From the NCBI GenBank assembly GCA_937146645.1, contig CAKZRQ010000017.1:124001-188000 (forward strand): a DNA stretch of 64,000 nucleotides, written 5' to 3'. The position numbers were made by a program, and so were the translations under genes. How positions within the stretch are numbered: the first letter of the stretch is position 1; the number at the start of each line of letters is the position of its first letter. This DNA comes from an uncultured Cyclobacteriaceae bacterium (GTDB lineage Bacteria; Bacteroidota; Bacteroidia; Cytophagales; Cyclobacteriaceae). A model generated the notes under the pieces. The model saw only the letters and a list, made by a program, of their open reading frames with translations, had not been told where the DNA came from and searched no databases. Positions 9,218-16,643 of this stretch are shown here, in pieces.

Positions 9218-10524
9218 CAGAATTCATTTTTGGTTGGAGGTGTTTTGACTGTTTCAAGAAGCTGTTCTAAGTTGCCATTAAAGCTTTTGGTAATTTGATT
9301 TCCATCACGAGTCAAACCATCGAAAGTGCCAGCATCCACTTTATCCCAAATAGGATATTTGGCTTTGCCTTGAAGGTCGATTAGACCAAAGTGGTTTTCA
9401 GATCCAAGTGGGTTTTGTGAATCTTTCCATTGCTCGTCAAAAGCTTCGAAATAAAAACAGCTGATTCCTTCGGAGTTAGTCCAATCGCGCATTAGCTTGT
9501 AATAGGTCCCTTGTTTGTACTCGTCAGTCGCTCGTGAACCTTCTTCCCCGTAGAAGCCATCCGAAACAGTCGCCCAGCCGGTCTCACCGATATGGATGGG
9601 TTTGTTAATTCCAATACTTTTCATGTATCCAGCAACACTGTCATACTGGGCTTTGGCGAAGTCTCTTGACCGAATCATGGCGGCATCCACGACTTCCTTT
9701 GTTTCAAGATCTTTTGGATCGTTACTTTCTAGCCAGAATTGAGGATTATAATGTGTGTTATGATAGGGGTAGGTGTGCATGGAGATATAGTCGACTGCAT
9801 TATACAATGCTTCCAAATCTTCAGTATGATATGATGCATCCCCACCGCCCCAAGAGGAAAAATCGTCTGAGCTGGTAATCCATAGATCTGCCGGTAATTC
9901 TCCCTGAGTTTTCAAATCCTGAAGATGGTTGACCCACTTTAGAATCACTTCAGGCTGAACATAGTAGCTTGCGGCCCACCTCACCATTGCTTCATTCCCT
10001 ACAGCAATAACCTTCACGATTTCAGGATATTTTTTAGCTAAAGCTACTGCCCGAGCTATTTCACCTTCATTTTGAGGGCTTTCTACATTGTGATCTGGCT
10101 CCAGATCCGTCCATGCATTGAGGCAATCAATCCAAGCTCCAAGCATTACATACATCTCAAATTCTGGATCTTCCGCTTTCAACTCATAAATCGCTTCTAA
10201 CAAGTTTGGAGCCTGCTGGAGTTGCACATTATAGGTTCGTAGAATTCTGATTCCCATAGCATGAAGGATTTTCATGTCATCCTTCAGCTCATTTATAGTA
10301 GGTTGGACTTCACGGGACTTTTGGCGGTAACCTCCGTATGAAATAGCCTGATAATCTGGATTGCCCAGAATTTCCGCCGCAGTAATGGATTTAACCTCTT
10401 TCTTTTCTTCTTGCTTTGTTTCACAGGAACCCAGGATTAGTCCGGTGCAAAACAATACTGATGTCAAATAATTGGAAGCCCTATTACTCCAAAATTGACA
10501 CCTCGATTTTTTCAACTTCTCCAT
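9217..10524 (-). CDS. GH17-type beta-1,3-glucanase/glucanosyltransferase lipoprotein
   Basis: 435 residues from the ATG at 10524; a TTG at 10533 is also in frame. The N-terminus is basic, then hydrophobic, then LGSC with Cys34 as lipobox. GH17 landmarks: VIAVGNEAM with acid/base Glu178, and PIHIGETGWATVSDG with nucleophile Glu314. YISMHTYPYH near 246-255 fits a substrate-binding strand. GH17 enzymes cleave or transfer beta-1,3-glucan chains such as laminarin. The start codon lies 41 bases inside the 3' end of the phosphorylase gene, and the stop overlaps the next glycosidase, so the three are one transcription unit. Confidence 0.85.
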   Translation of the reverse strand: MEKLKKSRCQFWSNRASNYLTSVLFCTGLILGSCETKQEEKKEVKSITAAEILGNPDYQAISYGGYRQKSREVQPTINELKDDMKILHAMGIRILRTYNVQLQQAPNLLEAIYELKAEDPEFEMYVMLGAWIDCLNAWTDLEPDHNVESPQNEGEIARAVALAKKYPEIVKVIAVGNEAMVRWAASYYVQPEVILKWVNHLQDLKTQGELPADLWITSSDDFSSWGGGDASYHTEDLEALYNAVDYISMHTYPYHNTHYNPQFWLESNDPKDLETKEVVDAAMIRSRDFAKAQYDSVAGYMKSIGINKPIHIGETGWATVSDGFYGEEGSRATDEYKQGTYYKLMRDWTNSEGISCFYFEAFDEQWKDSQNPLGSENHFGLIDLQGKAKYPIWDKVDAGTFDGLTRDGNQITKSFNGNLEQLLETVKTPPTKNEF

Positions 10525-13500
10525 TTCTCTCAAATATAGACTTACTTATTTCCTTGCCTAGCGAAAGTCCCTTCAGCATTTTTTGATCACCACTTGCCAT
10601 GTTAACCAATATGCTGTTTTCAGCTCCCAATTTATAGATTATTGGGACTTGACAATATGTAAAGGCTAAAGCCCCTTGTGGTACAGGTAACTTTTTAAAA
10701 TTCCCGTCCAGGGTGTAATGTTCAAAGTGGGCTGGATGATCCATAAATTCATCCTTTGAAAGAAGCGATGGCTGGAAGTGAATTTGATCGTTGGCGACGA
10801 TTACCCCAAGCTCACCAAACCGCGTAAGGACGTCCTCTTTAACCTGACCGGTCATACCAGGCTGCTGAGCTCCTTTTCCAGCAGGGGTATGAGAATAAGG
10901 ATCGGTTGGAAAAGCGCCGTAAAGCTTTGGGTCTTTATGCAAACCAATTCCGTCCATGATTTGATAATAATGATCCTTTAAAGAATCAATCGTTTGACCA
11001 TCAGCCTTTTCTTCAATAGCTCTGAAGTAGGTTTCCTGTACTGCTAGAGCCAATTTTGACACCATGTGCCAATAGATAGAGCCTAATCCCTCATAGCCAT
11101 AAAATGTCCCAGATCTACCTGTGAATTCCTTATGGTTAAAGACGCTTTCAAAGATTTTACCTAATAAACCTTTTTCATCAGTTGCCAGCTTTTGATATGG
11201 CTCATCTAAGCCCTTTAGGCTGACATACAGGCTGTCAACATTATTGAAGTTTCCATTGAAATGGTATTCTCCTTTTTCATCCTTTTCGACGATTTGAGTG
11301 TCTCCATTGTCTATCATTTTGCGTAGCAAAGAAGACTGCTCAACCGCTGATTTGGGGATAATATTTCGATTTAGGAAAAGAGGTAATTCCTTATTTGGAT
11401 ACAGGATGTAGGTGTTTTGATCTTCTCTGTACAAAGCACTAGCCCGAAGCGAATCGAGAAGTCGTAAGGATTGTTCAGCACTCAGAGAGCCAGAGCTCAA
11501 AACTGCTACTTGCCCTTCGAGCATCTCACTTAAATGAGAAATAGCGACTCCAGCTGAAGTCTTCTCAATCAAATTGTAAGCATGGTACATTCCATCTGAT
11601 CTTTCATTCGACCTAATAGATTTATCCAGGTATTCAGATAATTCTTTCGAGAAAGAAATTAAGTCTGGTCTTGAGATTGCCTTTTTTGAACCATCAAAAC
11701 CTTTATTATAAATGGAGTTTCGATATGTCTCTCCAGCCACACCCAACACGTCCATAAAAGCTTTTCTTTCTCCTTCAGAGAAACCTTTTTCAAGGTTGGA
11801 ACTGAAAGCTGACAAGCCATCTCGAATACCCATAAAGAAATCAGCCAATTCGGTAGAAACGGTAACGCTTTCGTAATCTGCTTCATTCAGGAGATCTATT
11901 AAAAAGGAATTGAATCTCTTCATGTAATAAAGAGTTACCATAGAAATTCCATTTCCAACAAGAGCATTATTCGCATCATTCCACTCCGGTCTCTGAGTAT
12001 TCATCCAAATTCCACCATCCGGGATAAGATTAGAGGTCTTGGCCAAAACGGTTGCAAGAATCTTTTCTATGAAATTGACTCGATGAATTTCCCCTTTGCC
12101 ATCAGTCAGAAGCGCTCCATCTGCTCCTATTTTATTTCGGTGTGATCTGATTTGATGATCTGCTTCTTCGTCAAAAATGATGGTGTCTTTAGGGTTCTCA
12201 TAGATCTCAGAGTATGACTTGATTTTGTATGGGACATTAGCATACACGAAGACCTCTTCGTTCATCAGCCTAATAAGGTCACCCTGGAAATGTTTTTCTG
12301 AGAATTCAAGGAATTTTAGAAGATAGATCAATTGGTGATCACCCCAATATCCAATGTAAGACCAAGGATCATCAGGTTCAATAATCTCCCAATCAAAACC
12401 ATCCTTTGTCACTCGGTAAGGATTGTAACCATCGAAAGTAGTCGCATTAAGGAATTTATAAATCATTCCTTTCATGAACTCAGGATAGGAGTGAGCCAAA
12501 GCTTCCCAGTTTTGGAAAATATCCCTCCAGTTACCCTGATAATCTAGCACCTTCTTACCATCATCTGTTTTAGTATTGATCGAGAATTTATTCCAGGGAC
12601 GACTGGGATCACCATGTCGGCGACTAAATTTCAAGGGTAAGTATTCAATAATTAAGCGCCGGAAATTCCGGTCTTCAGTTTTGGATGCGATCTCCTGTAG
12701 TTCGCTCAGACTTAGCTTTGCTGGCAAGCCTTTCAGAATTGATTCCTGCTCCTGGTAAACCTGTATGTTTGCCTTTTTAAGGTAGGGTAGAAGGTCACCC
12801 TTTTCGATTGCATAGTTGTCATCAAATATGCCGCCGCGCATGATATTAAACATGGTGTTGGCGAAGTGACGAGTATCTTTTCTTTTATCCGATGTTAATT
12901 GGAGTCCATCTGAAGAATAGGTTAAACTCTTGAGGTTTGCAGTTCCTCCAATAATGCTCTTCTCTAAATCTGATAAATGACTAGAGGTATTCTTAAGGTA
13001 TTCATTCAGGTTCGCAACTTGCGATGGGCCTTGGCTAACATTTGCTACCGTATACCAATTCTTTTGCTCCTCTTTTTCGAGTAAAAATTTGGAATGAGTT
13101 AGATAAGCACCTCTTTCGGCTCTGATATCAGTTTCAGCTTGGATTTCTTTTCCCATGCGAAAATCTCTGAGTTGTAAAGACGAGAGAAGAGTGCTGTGGG
13201 GATCCAGTCCGGTTTGCCAGACCACATTCGCTTTCAAAGCTTCACTCGGCTCTGCCCGATCTACAATGATAGCACTGAGACTGAATATGCCTAATAAGTT
13301 TTCTGATAGCTCAGATTTCTTGTAGGCGTCGATAAGGTTACTACTTGTCCGCTGTAAGTCGGGATCTACGCCATGAGGAAGGATGTTTTGTAGACCATCC
13401 AAGATTTCAATTTCGACTGACTGAGAACCTAGATTCTTGAGCTTGGAAGTCTTAATAAAACCAAACTCATCACTGGTTCGCCATGAGTATTCGAAGCTTA

Positions 13501-13870
13501 GAGCAAGGTCATGGTTTATCTCTTCGAAAATGATCTTATCACCATATTCATTTTTGTAAAGGTTCCTCTCAAATTGATAAACGCCTGTATAAAGTTCGGA
13601 AAACGGTTCCCAGGTTTTTTGCTTTCCCTCTTTTTCAACTCTGATAATCGTTTTACTACCCGTATTTTCGAAAGACTCCGAAATTCTATCATCCGAATAA
13701 TAAGGGAATAAGGAATGCTCATTATTCTTCCTTCCTGCACTCAAACCACCTGTACTTGAGATAAATAGCCAGTGATCAGAATCACTAACTACACTCATGA
13801 AAAAGGGCCTTAGATTATCATAATCTTTTATTTTGAAATAACCTTCTCCGTCAATTTCTAAATATTCCAT
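10484..13870 (-). CDS. Large GH94-like glucan phosphorylase, probably GH149 (beta-1,3-oligoglucan phosphorylase)
   Basis: 1128 residues from the ATG at 13870 (a TTG just upstream is in frame). There is no signal peptide, so it is cytoplasmic. The catalytic-core block PEWNDANNALVGNG at about 628-641 corresponds to the DWND acid motif of GH94-type inverting phosphorylases. DPYSHTPAGKGAQQPGMTGQ at about 990-1009, followed by VKEDVLTRFGELG, resembles the C-terminal active-site block. The N-terminal 300 residues look like the beta-sandwich domain of these enzymes. Length (over 1100) and the GH17 neighbour point to GH149, which converts beta-1,3-glucan oligosaccharides plus phosphate to glucose-1-phosphate. 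The family call is inference; GH161 or an uncharacterised GH94 relative is possible. First gene of the operon. Confidence 0.72.
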   Translation of the reverse strand: MEYLEIDGEGYFKIKDYDNLRPFFMSVVSDSDHWLFISSTGGLSAGRKNNEHSLFPYYSDDRISESFENTGSKTIIRVEKEGKQKTWEPFSELYTGVYQFERNLYKNEYGDKIIFEEINHDLALSFEYSWRTSDEFGFIKTSKLKNLGSQSVEIEILDGLQNILPHGVDPDLQRTSSNLIDAYKKSELSENLLGIFSLSAIIVDRAEPSEALKANVVWQTGLDPHSTLLSSLQLRDFRMGKEIQAETDIRAERGAYLTHSKFLLEKEEQKNWYTVANVSQGPSQVANLNEYLKNTSSHLSDLEKSIIGGTANLKSLTYSSDGLQLTSDKRKDTRHFANTMFNIMRGGIFDDNYAIEKGDLLPYLKKANIQVYQEQESILKGLPAKLSLSELQEIASKTEDRNFRRLIIEYLPLKFSRRHGDPSRPWNKFSINTKTDDGKKVLDYQGNWRDIFQNWEALAHSYPEFMKGMIYKFLNATTFDGYNPYRVTKDGFDWEIIEPDDPWSYIGYWGDHQLIYLLKFLEFSEKHFQGDLIRLMNEEVFVYANVPYKIKSYSEIYENPKDTIIFDEEADHQIRSHRNKIGADGALLTDGKGEIHRVNFIEKILATVLAKTSNLIPDGGIWMNTQRPEWNDANNALVGNGISMVTLYYMKRFNSFLIDLLNEADYESVTVSTELADFFMGIRDGLSAFSSNLEKGFSEGERKAFMDVLGVAGETYRNSIYNKGFDGSKKAISRPDLISFSKELSEYLDKSIRSNERSDGMYHAYNLIEKTSAGVAISHLSEMLEGQVAVLSSGSLSAEQSLRLLDSLRASALYREDQNTYILYPNKELPLFLNRNIIPKSAVEQSSLLRKMIDNGDTQIVEKDEKGEYHFNGNFNNVDSLYVSLKGLDEPYQKLATDEKGLLGKIFESVFNHKEFTGRSGTFYGYEGLGSIYWHMVSKLALAVQETYFRAIEEKADGQTIDSLKDHYYQIMDGIGLHKDPKLYGAFPTDPYSHTPAGKGAQQPGMTGQVKEDVLTRFGELGVIVANDQIHFQPSLLSKDEFMDHPAHFEHYTLDGNFKKLPVPQGALAFTYCQVPIIYKLGAENSILVNMASGDQKMLKGLSLGKEISKSIFERNGEVEKIEVSILE

Positions 13871-14160
13871 CAAATCCTAATTATCATTCGCCGCCAAAAA
13901 AGTCTTTAGAAGATTCCTGTCAAATAAAGCACTATTGCCAAAGTAACGGCGTATAGCTTGTCAATTTTAAGGGCACTAAGTAAATGAAAATTAGAAGTAA
14001 TAAAAAAGGTAGGATTTAGTTTTGAAAAAGAGGCTAATAATGTAGGTAATAAGGGAAGTTATTATCACCACAATCGACTCGAATTTAGGATTCTAGTAAC
14101 CATTTAATTGGAAATCCTACGGCTTAAATATCTCTGATTCTCCAGACACGATATCTATTA
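13871..14160. other. Non-coding stretch upstream of the glucan operon
   Basis: No convincing gene or RNA here. It must contain the promoter of the minus-strand phosphorylase operon; the closest match on that strand is a TACTTTG near 13937-13943, one base short of the TAnnTTTG consensus, without a good -33 box. An imperfect hairpin (GGTAATAA and TTATTATCACC, about 14045-14070) is visible. The last bases before 14161 (CGATATCTATTA) resemble the junction between the repeat units that follow, perhaps an older decayed unit. Confidence 0.4.
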
Positions 14161-14178
14161 GGGTATTGAAATGGGGCA

Positions 14179-14205
14179 TAAAAAAAGCCCTCGAAAATCG
14201 AAGGC
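14179..14205 (-). terminator. Terminator hairpin of repeat unit 1
   Basis: On the minus strand GCCTTCGA pairs with TCGAGGGC around a TTT loop, followed by a run of seven T. Sequence is the same as the terminator directly after the real tRNA-Pro. Confidence 0.65.
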
Positions 14206-14220
14206 TTAAGTCGGGGTGGC

Positions 14221-14240
14221 ATCCCGATAGTTATCGGGAG
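14221..14240. repeat. Short palindrome replacing a T-loop in the pseudo-tRNA unit
   Basis: TCCCGATA-GT-TATCGGGA (14222-14239) is a perfect 8-bp-armed palindrome. The matching site in unit 2 (14351-14370) is a decayed copy (TCCCGATGGTTATAGGGA). Units 3 and 4 have the normal tRNA sequence AGGATTCG at this place. It looks like a REP-type intergenic palindrome that entered one unit before that unit was duplicated. Confidence 0.6.
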
Positions 14241-14437
14241 AACCTAAGACCTTCCCGACTCTAAAGGTCGGGACGCGATATCAATCAAAGGGTATTGAAA
14301 TGAGGCATAAAAAAAGCCCCCTGGAATTGAAGTCTTAATGTCGGGGTGGCATCCCGATGGTTATAGGGAGAACCTGCGACCTTCACGACACCAAAGGTCG
14401 GGACGCGATGTCAATTAAAGGGTATAGAAATCGGCAT

Positions 14438-14465
14438 AAAAAAAGCCCTCGTAGAATCGAAGGCT
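14438..14465 (-). terminator. Terminator hairpin of repeat unit 3
   Basis: Minus-strand hairpin GCCTTCGA/TCGAGGGC-type with small loop changes (ATTCTACG region) followed by seven T. The corresponding hairpin of unit 2 (about 14309-14334) is decayed but keeps its T-run. Confidence 0.6.
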
Positions 14466-14560
14466 TTAATGTCGGGGTGGCAGGATTCGAACCTACGACC
14501 TTCCCGACTCTAAAGGTCGGGACGCGATGTCAATTAAAGGGTATTGAAATGGGGCATAAA

Positions 14561-14586
14561 AAAAGCCCTCGAAAATCGAAGGCTTA
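14561..14586 (-). terminator. Terminator of the tRNA-Ser/tRNA-Pro operon
   Basis: Begins three bases after the tRNA-Pro discriminator. Minus strand GCCTTCGATTTTCGAGGGC forms an 8-bp stem with a TTT loop and is followed by seven T (complement of 14558-14564). It would end the tRNA transcript. Confidence 0.85.
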
Positions 14587-14588
14587 AG

Positions 14589-14662
14589 TCGGGGTGGCAG
14601 GATTCGAACCTACGACCTCCTGCTCCCAAAGCAGGCGCGATACCGGGCTACGCTACACCCCG
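14589..14662 (-). tRNA. tRNA-Pro (anticodon TGG)
   Basis: 74 bases with discriminator A, no encoded CCA. The acceptor CGGGGTG pairs with CACCCCG. The D-arm is AGCGTAGCCCGGT-like, the anticodon arm is CCTGC-TTTGGGA-GCAGG giving TGG at 34-36, and the T-arm contains GTTCGAATC. All four arms are intact, unlike the related fragments downstream. It is transcribed after tRNA-Ser, 10 bases away, on the minus strand. Confidence 0.95.
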
Positions 14663-14672
14663 TCCAAGAATG

Positions 14673-14761
14673 CAGAGAGTGGGGGATTCGAACCCCCGGT
14701 ACGGTTTGACCCGTACGACAGTTTAGCAAACTGCTGGTTTAAGCCACTCACCCAACTCTCT
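14673..14761 (-). tRNA. tRNA-Ser (anticodon GCT)
   Basis: 89 bases. Acceptor AGAGAGT pairs with ACTCTCT, discriminator G. The D-arm GGTGAGTGGCTTAAACC is typical of serine tRNAs, the anticodon loop is TTGCTAA (GCT), and a long variable arm (CGTACGGGTCAAACCGTACC) confirms the class II type. T-arm GGGGGTTCGAATCCCCC is perfect. No encoded CCA. Confidence 0.95.
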
Positions 14762-14779
14762 GTTTCCATTTTGGAAGTG

Positions 14780-14787
14780 CAAATATA
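14780..14787 (-). promoter_or_regulatory. Promoter -7 box of the tRNA operon
   Basis: TATATTTG on the minus strand fits the Bacteroidetes -7 consensus TAnnTTTG exactly. It lies 18 bases from the 5' end of tRNA-Ser. The -33 position has a T-run (TTTTTT) rather than a clean TTTG. Confidence 0.65.
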
Positions 14788-14873
14788 TAGCAATTGGATT
14801 GAGATAAAAAACAGTAAACTTAACCTTCACATCATTTTTCAGAAATAATTTTTCACCTATTCCATTGCAAACA

Positions 14874-14899
14874 AAAAATACCCAGTACTGGGTATTTTT
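14874..14899. promoter_or_regulatory. Perfect 26-bp palindrome between divergent transcription units
   Basis: A spacerless inverted repeat with 13-base arms, core TACCCAGTACTGGGTA flanked by A and T runs. It sits 87 bases upstream of the tRNA -7 box and just upstream of a TAAGTTTG -7 box (14917-14924) for the plus-strand small gene. No gene ends here, so an operator for a dimeric regulator is more likely than a terminator, although the A/T flanks would allow either. Confidence 0.6.
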
Positions 14900-14941
14900 C
14901 TCCCATTGTTACTCTTTAAGTTTGAACATAAATCCAGCCTA

Positions 14942-15187
14942 ATGCACATCCAAACCAAGTCTTCATCCATTCTTATTGAACAAGCAGTAGCTCCGTCAAG
15001 CTGTGTGCTGGTGAAATGTGATTCTGAGATGGAATTGGTAAGGTTATTTGGATCCCTTAGAGTAGAAGCTACGGGAGACTTTGAATTTCCGTATATGGTA
15101 AAGTCCTGCAAGCAGGAATTCACGGATGCACTCATATTATTGGTTAAAGAGATTGATTATGGTCAATTTTTATTGAGTAAGGTTTAA
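14942..15187 (+). CDS. Small unrecognised protein (81 aa)
   Basis: 81 residues from ATG 14942. The reading frame can be extended upstream to a TTG, but the ATG is preferred because a TAAGTTTG -7 box at 14917-14924 places transcription start just before it. The protein is soluble, with two cysteines (about 21 and 26) and a third near 56, and no signal peptide. The pattern of hydrophobic residues (CVLVKCDSEMELVRLF, then ALILLVKEIDYGQFLL) suggests a compact alpha/beta fold. No family recognised. It is followed 20 bases later by a strong terminator, so it is a single-gene transcript. Confidence 0.6.
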   Translation: MHIQTKSSSILIEQAVAPSSCVLVKCDSEMELVRLFGSLRVEATGDFEFPYMVKSCKQEFTDALILLVKEIDYGQFLLSKV

Positions 15188-15207
15188 ATTTTTAGGTTAA
15201 GGATAAA

Positions 15208-15238
15208 AATGCTTTTCAGTGATGAAAAGCATTTTTTA
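15208..15238 (+). terminator. Rho-independent terminator after the small gene
   Basis: ATGCTTTTC-AGTGAT-GAAAAGCAT stem followed by TTTTTTATTT. It lies 20 bases after the stop of the 81-aa gene. Confidence 0.85.
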
Positions 15239-15398
15239 TTTATTGACGTACTTTTTACTTATTTTAAACAGAAATAAATTCTGAAAATCGATTTTTAAGC
15301 TAATTTTCAATTGTAAAAAGGACTTTTTATTTCAGAATATTTTTCCAACCTTTCGCTGGGAAAAAGCCTTAGAGATAAGGCATTATTGATTTTCTAGC

Positions 15399-16643
15399 GT
15401 GATAAGTCTATCAAATATCGACGAGATTATTCCGGGATTCCTTAAAGGTTCAGAGCTATTCAAACTTGTAGTTTTGGACGTAAATGGAAATGTGATTCAG
15501 GGCAACGATTCATTCTTTGCTTTTTATTCCATTTCTGTAGGAGGCTACTTCGGGACATTGCTGTCTGGGAAGTCTGAAACTAAGTTTGAAGAGGTTCTTG
15601 AAAATTCTATTCATTCCCCTAAAGAAAATTTTAACGCACTACTAGAGCTTAATCTAGGAAATGGTAAGGCAGAAAGTTTAGCCTGGGAATTCTCAGTTGT
15701 GACCGACGAGGATATGGATGTCATGGGAATTGTTGGTTTAGGGGTGGATATGGATTTAATGACGGAGTACCATGAGTATTCCGGTTTTCTAGACCTCCTA
15801 GTTTTGGCAAGCATGACTCTTGACAGTGAATGGAAGATTATTGGTGGGGACAATGACAAACTCGAAAACCTGGGTATATCACTTGGCAAGGTGATCAATC
15901 AGGATTTTAGAAACTTGCTTAAAAAATCTGATTCAGTTTCGGAGATTTTCTCAGGGCATAAATACAATCGTTTCACTTTAGAATTAAATCTTGGCACTTT
16001 TGAAGTTGTGGCTGTGAGGGAGCAGGAGCAAACTAACATTTGTTTCATCAAACGAATCGATCAAGTTTTGGCTAATGATTTTCTTTCGAAGGTGCAATTG
16101 GAATCTATTCCTCTTCCCGTTTGGATTTTGAATCATGATGGCATGGTGGTACAGCAGAATCAGAAGGCCAAGAGGTTCGCCAAGGAACTTGTCGATGGAG
16201 AAACTCAAGAAGGAAATAGGTTTGAATTGGGAGGCGAAGAATTTGAACAAAGTTTCATTTCATGTCTCTCCAACCGATTCTCAAAATTTAATTATGCCTT
16301 TTCTGACAAGGATGAGAAACAACGGCTAATCCAATTTTCACTTGCATCAGTCGATCCAAAAGGTTCTGGATTTACTCTGGTGCTTATTCAAGCACATGAA
16401 TCAGATCAGCCCGCAGAGTATGAAAGGCTTAAAACTGAGAATAAAAAGCTAAGAGAAGTAGCGATGAAACCTTCTTACATCCTTCGTTCTCCACTTTCTT
16501 CAATGCTTGGATTGTTAGATCTGATAGATGATAATCAATTAGACTCTGAGAATAAAAAGTACTTTTCACACCTTAAGCCGCTAGCAACTGAGTTGGACAA
16601 AGTGATTCGCAAAAACGCGAAGGGTTTAAGCTCATTTGATTAA
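15399..16643 (+). CDS. PAS-domain protein with degenerate, His-less DHp-like C-terminus
   Basis: 414 residues from a GTG start; no upstream in-frame ATG. The N-terminal half reads as two PAS-like modules (about 20-125, LVVLDVNGNVIQGNDSF; and about 130-225), and a third at 236-345 (IPLPVWILNHDGMVVQQNQK). Residues 358-378 are a short charged helix, followed by SYILRSPLSSMLGLLDLID, which lines up with the DHp box (S-H-E-L-R-x-P-L) of histidine kinases but has Tyr where the phosphorylatable His should be. No ATPase domain follows. It cannot be a normal kinase; a sensor or scaffold that pairs with a kinase is a reasonable guess. The 3' end overlaps the convergent lipoprotein gene by four bases. 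Confidence 0.75.
   Translation: MISLSNIDEIIPGFLKGSELFKLVVLDVNGNVIQGNDSFFAFYSISVGGYFGTLLSGKSETKFEEVLENSIHSPKENFNALLELNLGNGKAESLAWEFSVVTDEDMDVMGIVGLGVDMDLMTEYHEYSGFLDLLVLASMTLDSEWKIIGGDNDKLENLGISLGKVINQDFRNLLKKSDSVSEIFSGHKYNRFTLELNLGTFEVVAVREQEQTNICFIKRIDQVLANDFLSKVQLESIPLPVWILNHDGMVVQQNQKAKRFAKELVDGETQEGNRFELGGEEFEQSFISCLSNRFSKFNYAFSDKDEKQRLIQFSLASVDPKGSGFTLVLIQAHESDQPAEYERLKTENKKLREVAMKPSYILRSPLSSMLGLLDLIDDNQLDSENKKYFSHLKPLATELDKVIRKNAKGLSSFD

Larger units (their letters stand above)
14161..14538 (-). repeat. Tandem array of three degenerate tRNA-Pro/terminator units
   Basis: Three direct units, 14161-14289, 14290-14419 and 14420-14538, each start GGGTATTGAAAT (or a variant), contain an A-run/GCC terminator hairpin, then GTCGGGGTGGC, which is the complement of the 3' end of tRNA-Pro, and end in GGACGCGATNTCAATNAAAG. 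A fourth unit (14539-14662) carries the intact tRNA-Pro. Read on the minus strand each is a tRNA-Pro 3' portion plus terminator. All three lack the 5' acceptor strand and D-arm. In all three the anticodon arm is replaced by a 7-bp stem around loop CTTTAGA (mutated in the middle unit). In the first two, the T-loop octamer AGGATTCG is replaced by a 20-base near-palindrome. Confidence 0.85.

Noticed and set aside
10484-13870. Cellobiose or chitobiose phosphorylase (GH94 proper)
   Set aside because: The length is over 1100 residues against about 800 for GH94, and the neighbours are beta-1,3-glucan enzymes; GH149 fits better.
14420-14538. A functional suppressor or extra tRNA in repeat unit 3
   Set aside because: There is no 5' acceptor strand or D-arm to pair with the 3' end; the stem is too long.
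14161-14662. CRISPR array
   Set aside because: The units are 119-130 bases long, contain tRNA and terminator sequence, have no unique spacers, and no cas genes are nearby.
14357-14848. Overlapping plus-strand reading frames with GFEPTT and GGFEPP motifs
   Set aside because: These are the well-known false translations of the antisense strand of tRNA genes and tRNA fragments (tRNA-Pro, tRNA-Ser and the pseudo copies).
14857-15135. Minus-strand reading frame of 92 residues opposite the 81-aa gene
   Set aside because: It is antisense to a better-supported gene with promoter and terminator, and would run through the 26-bp palindrome.
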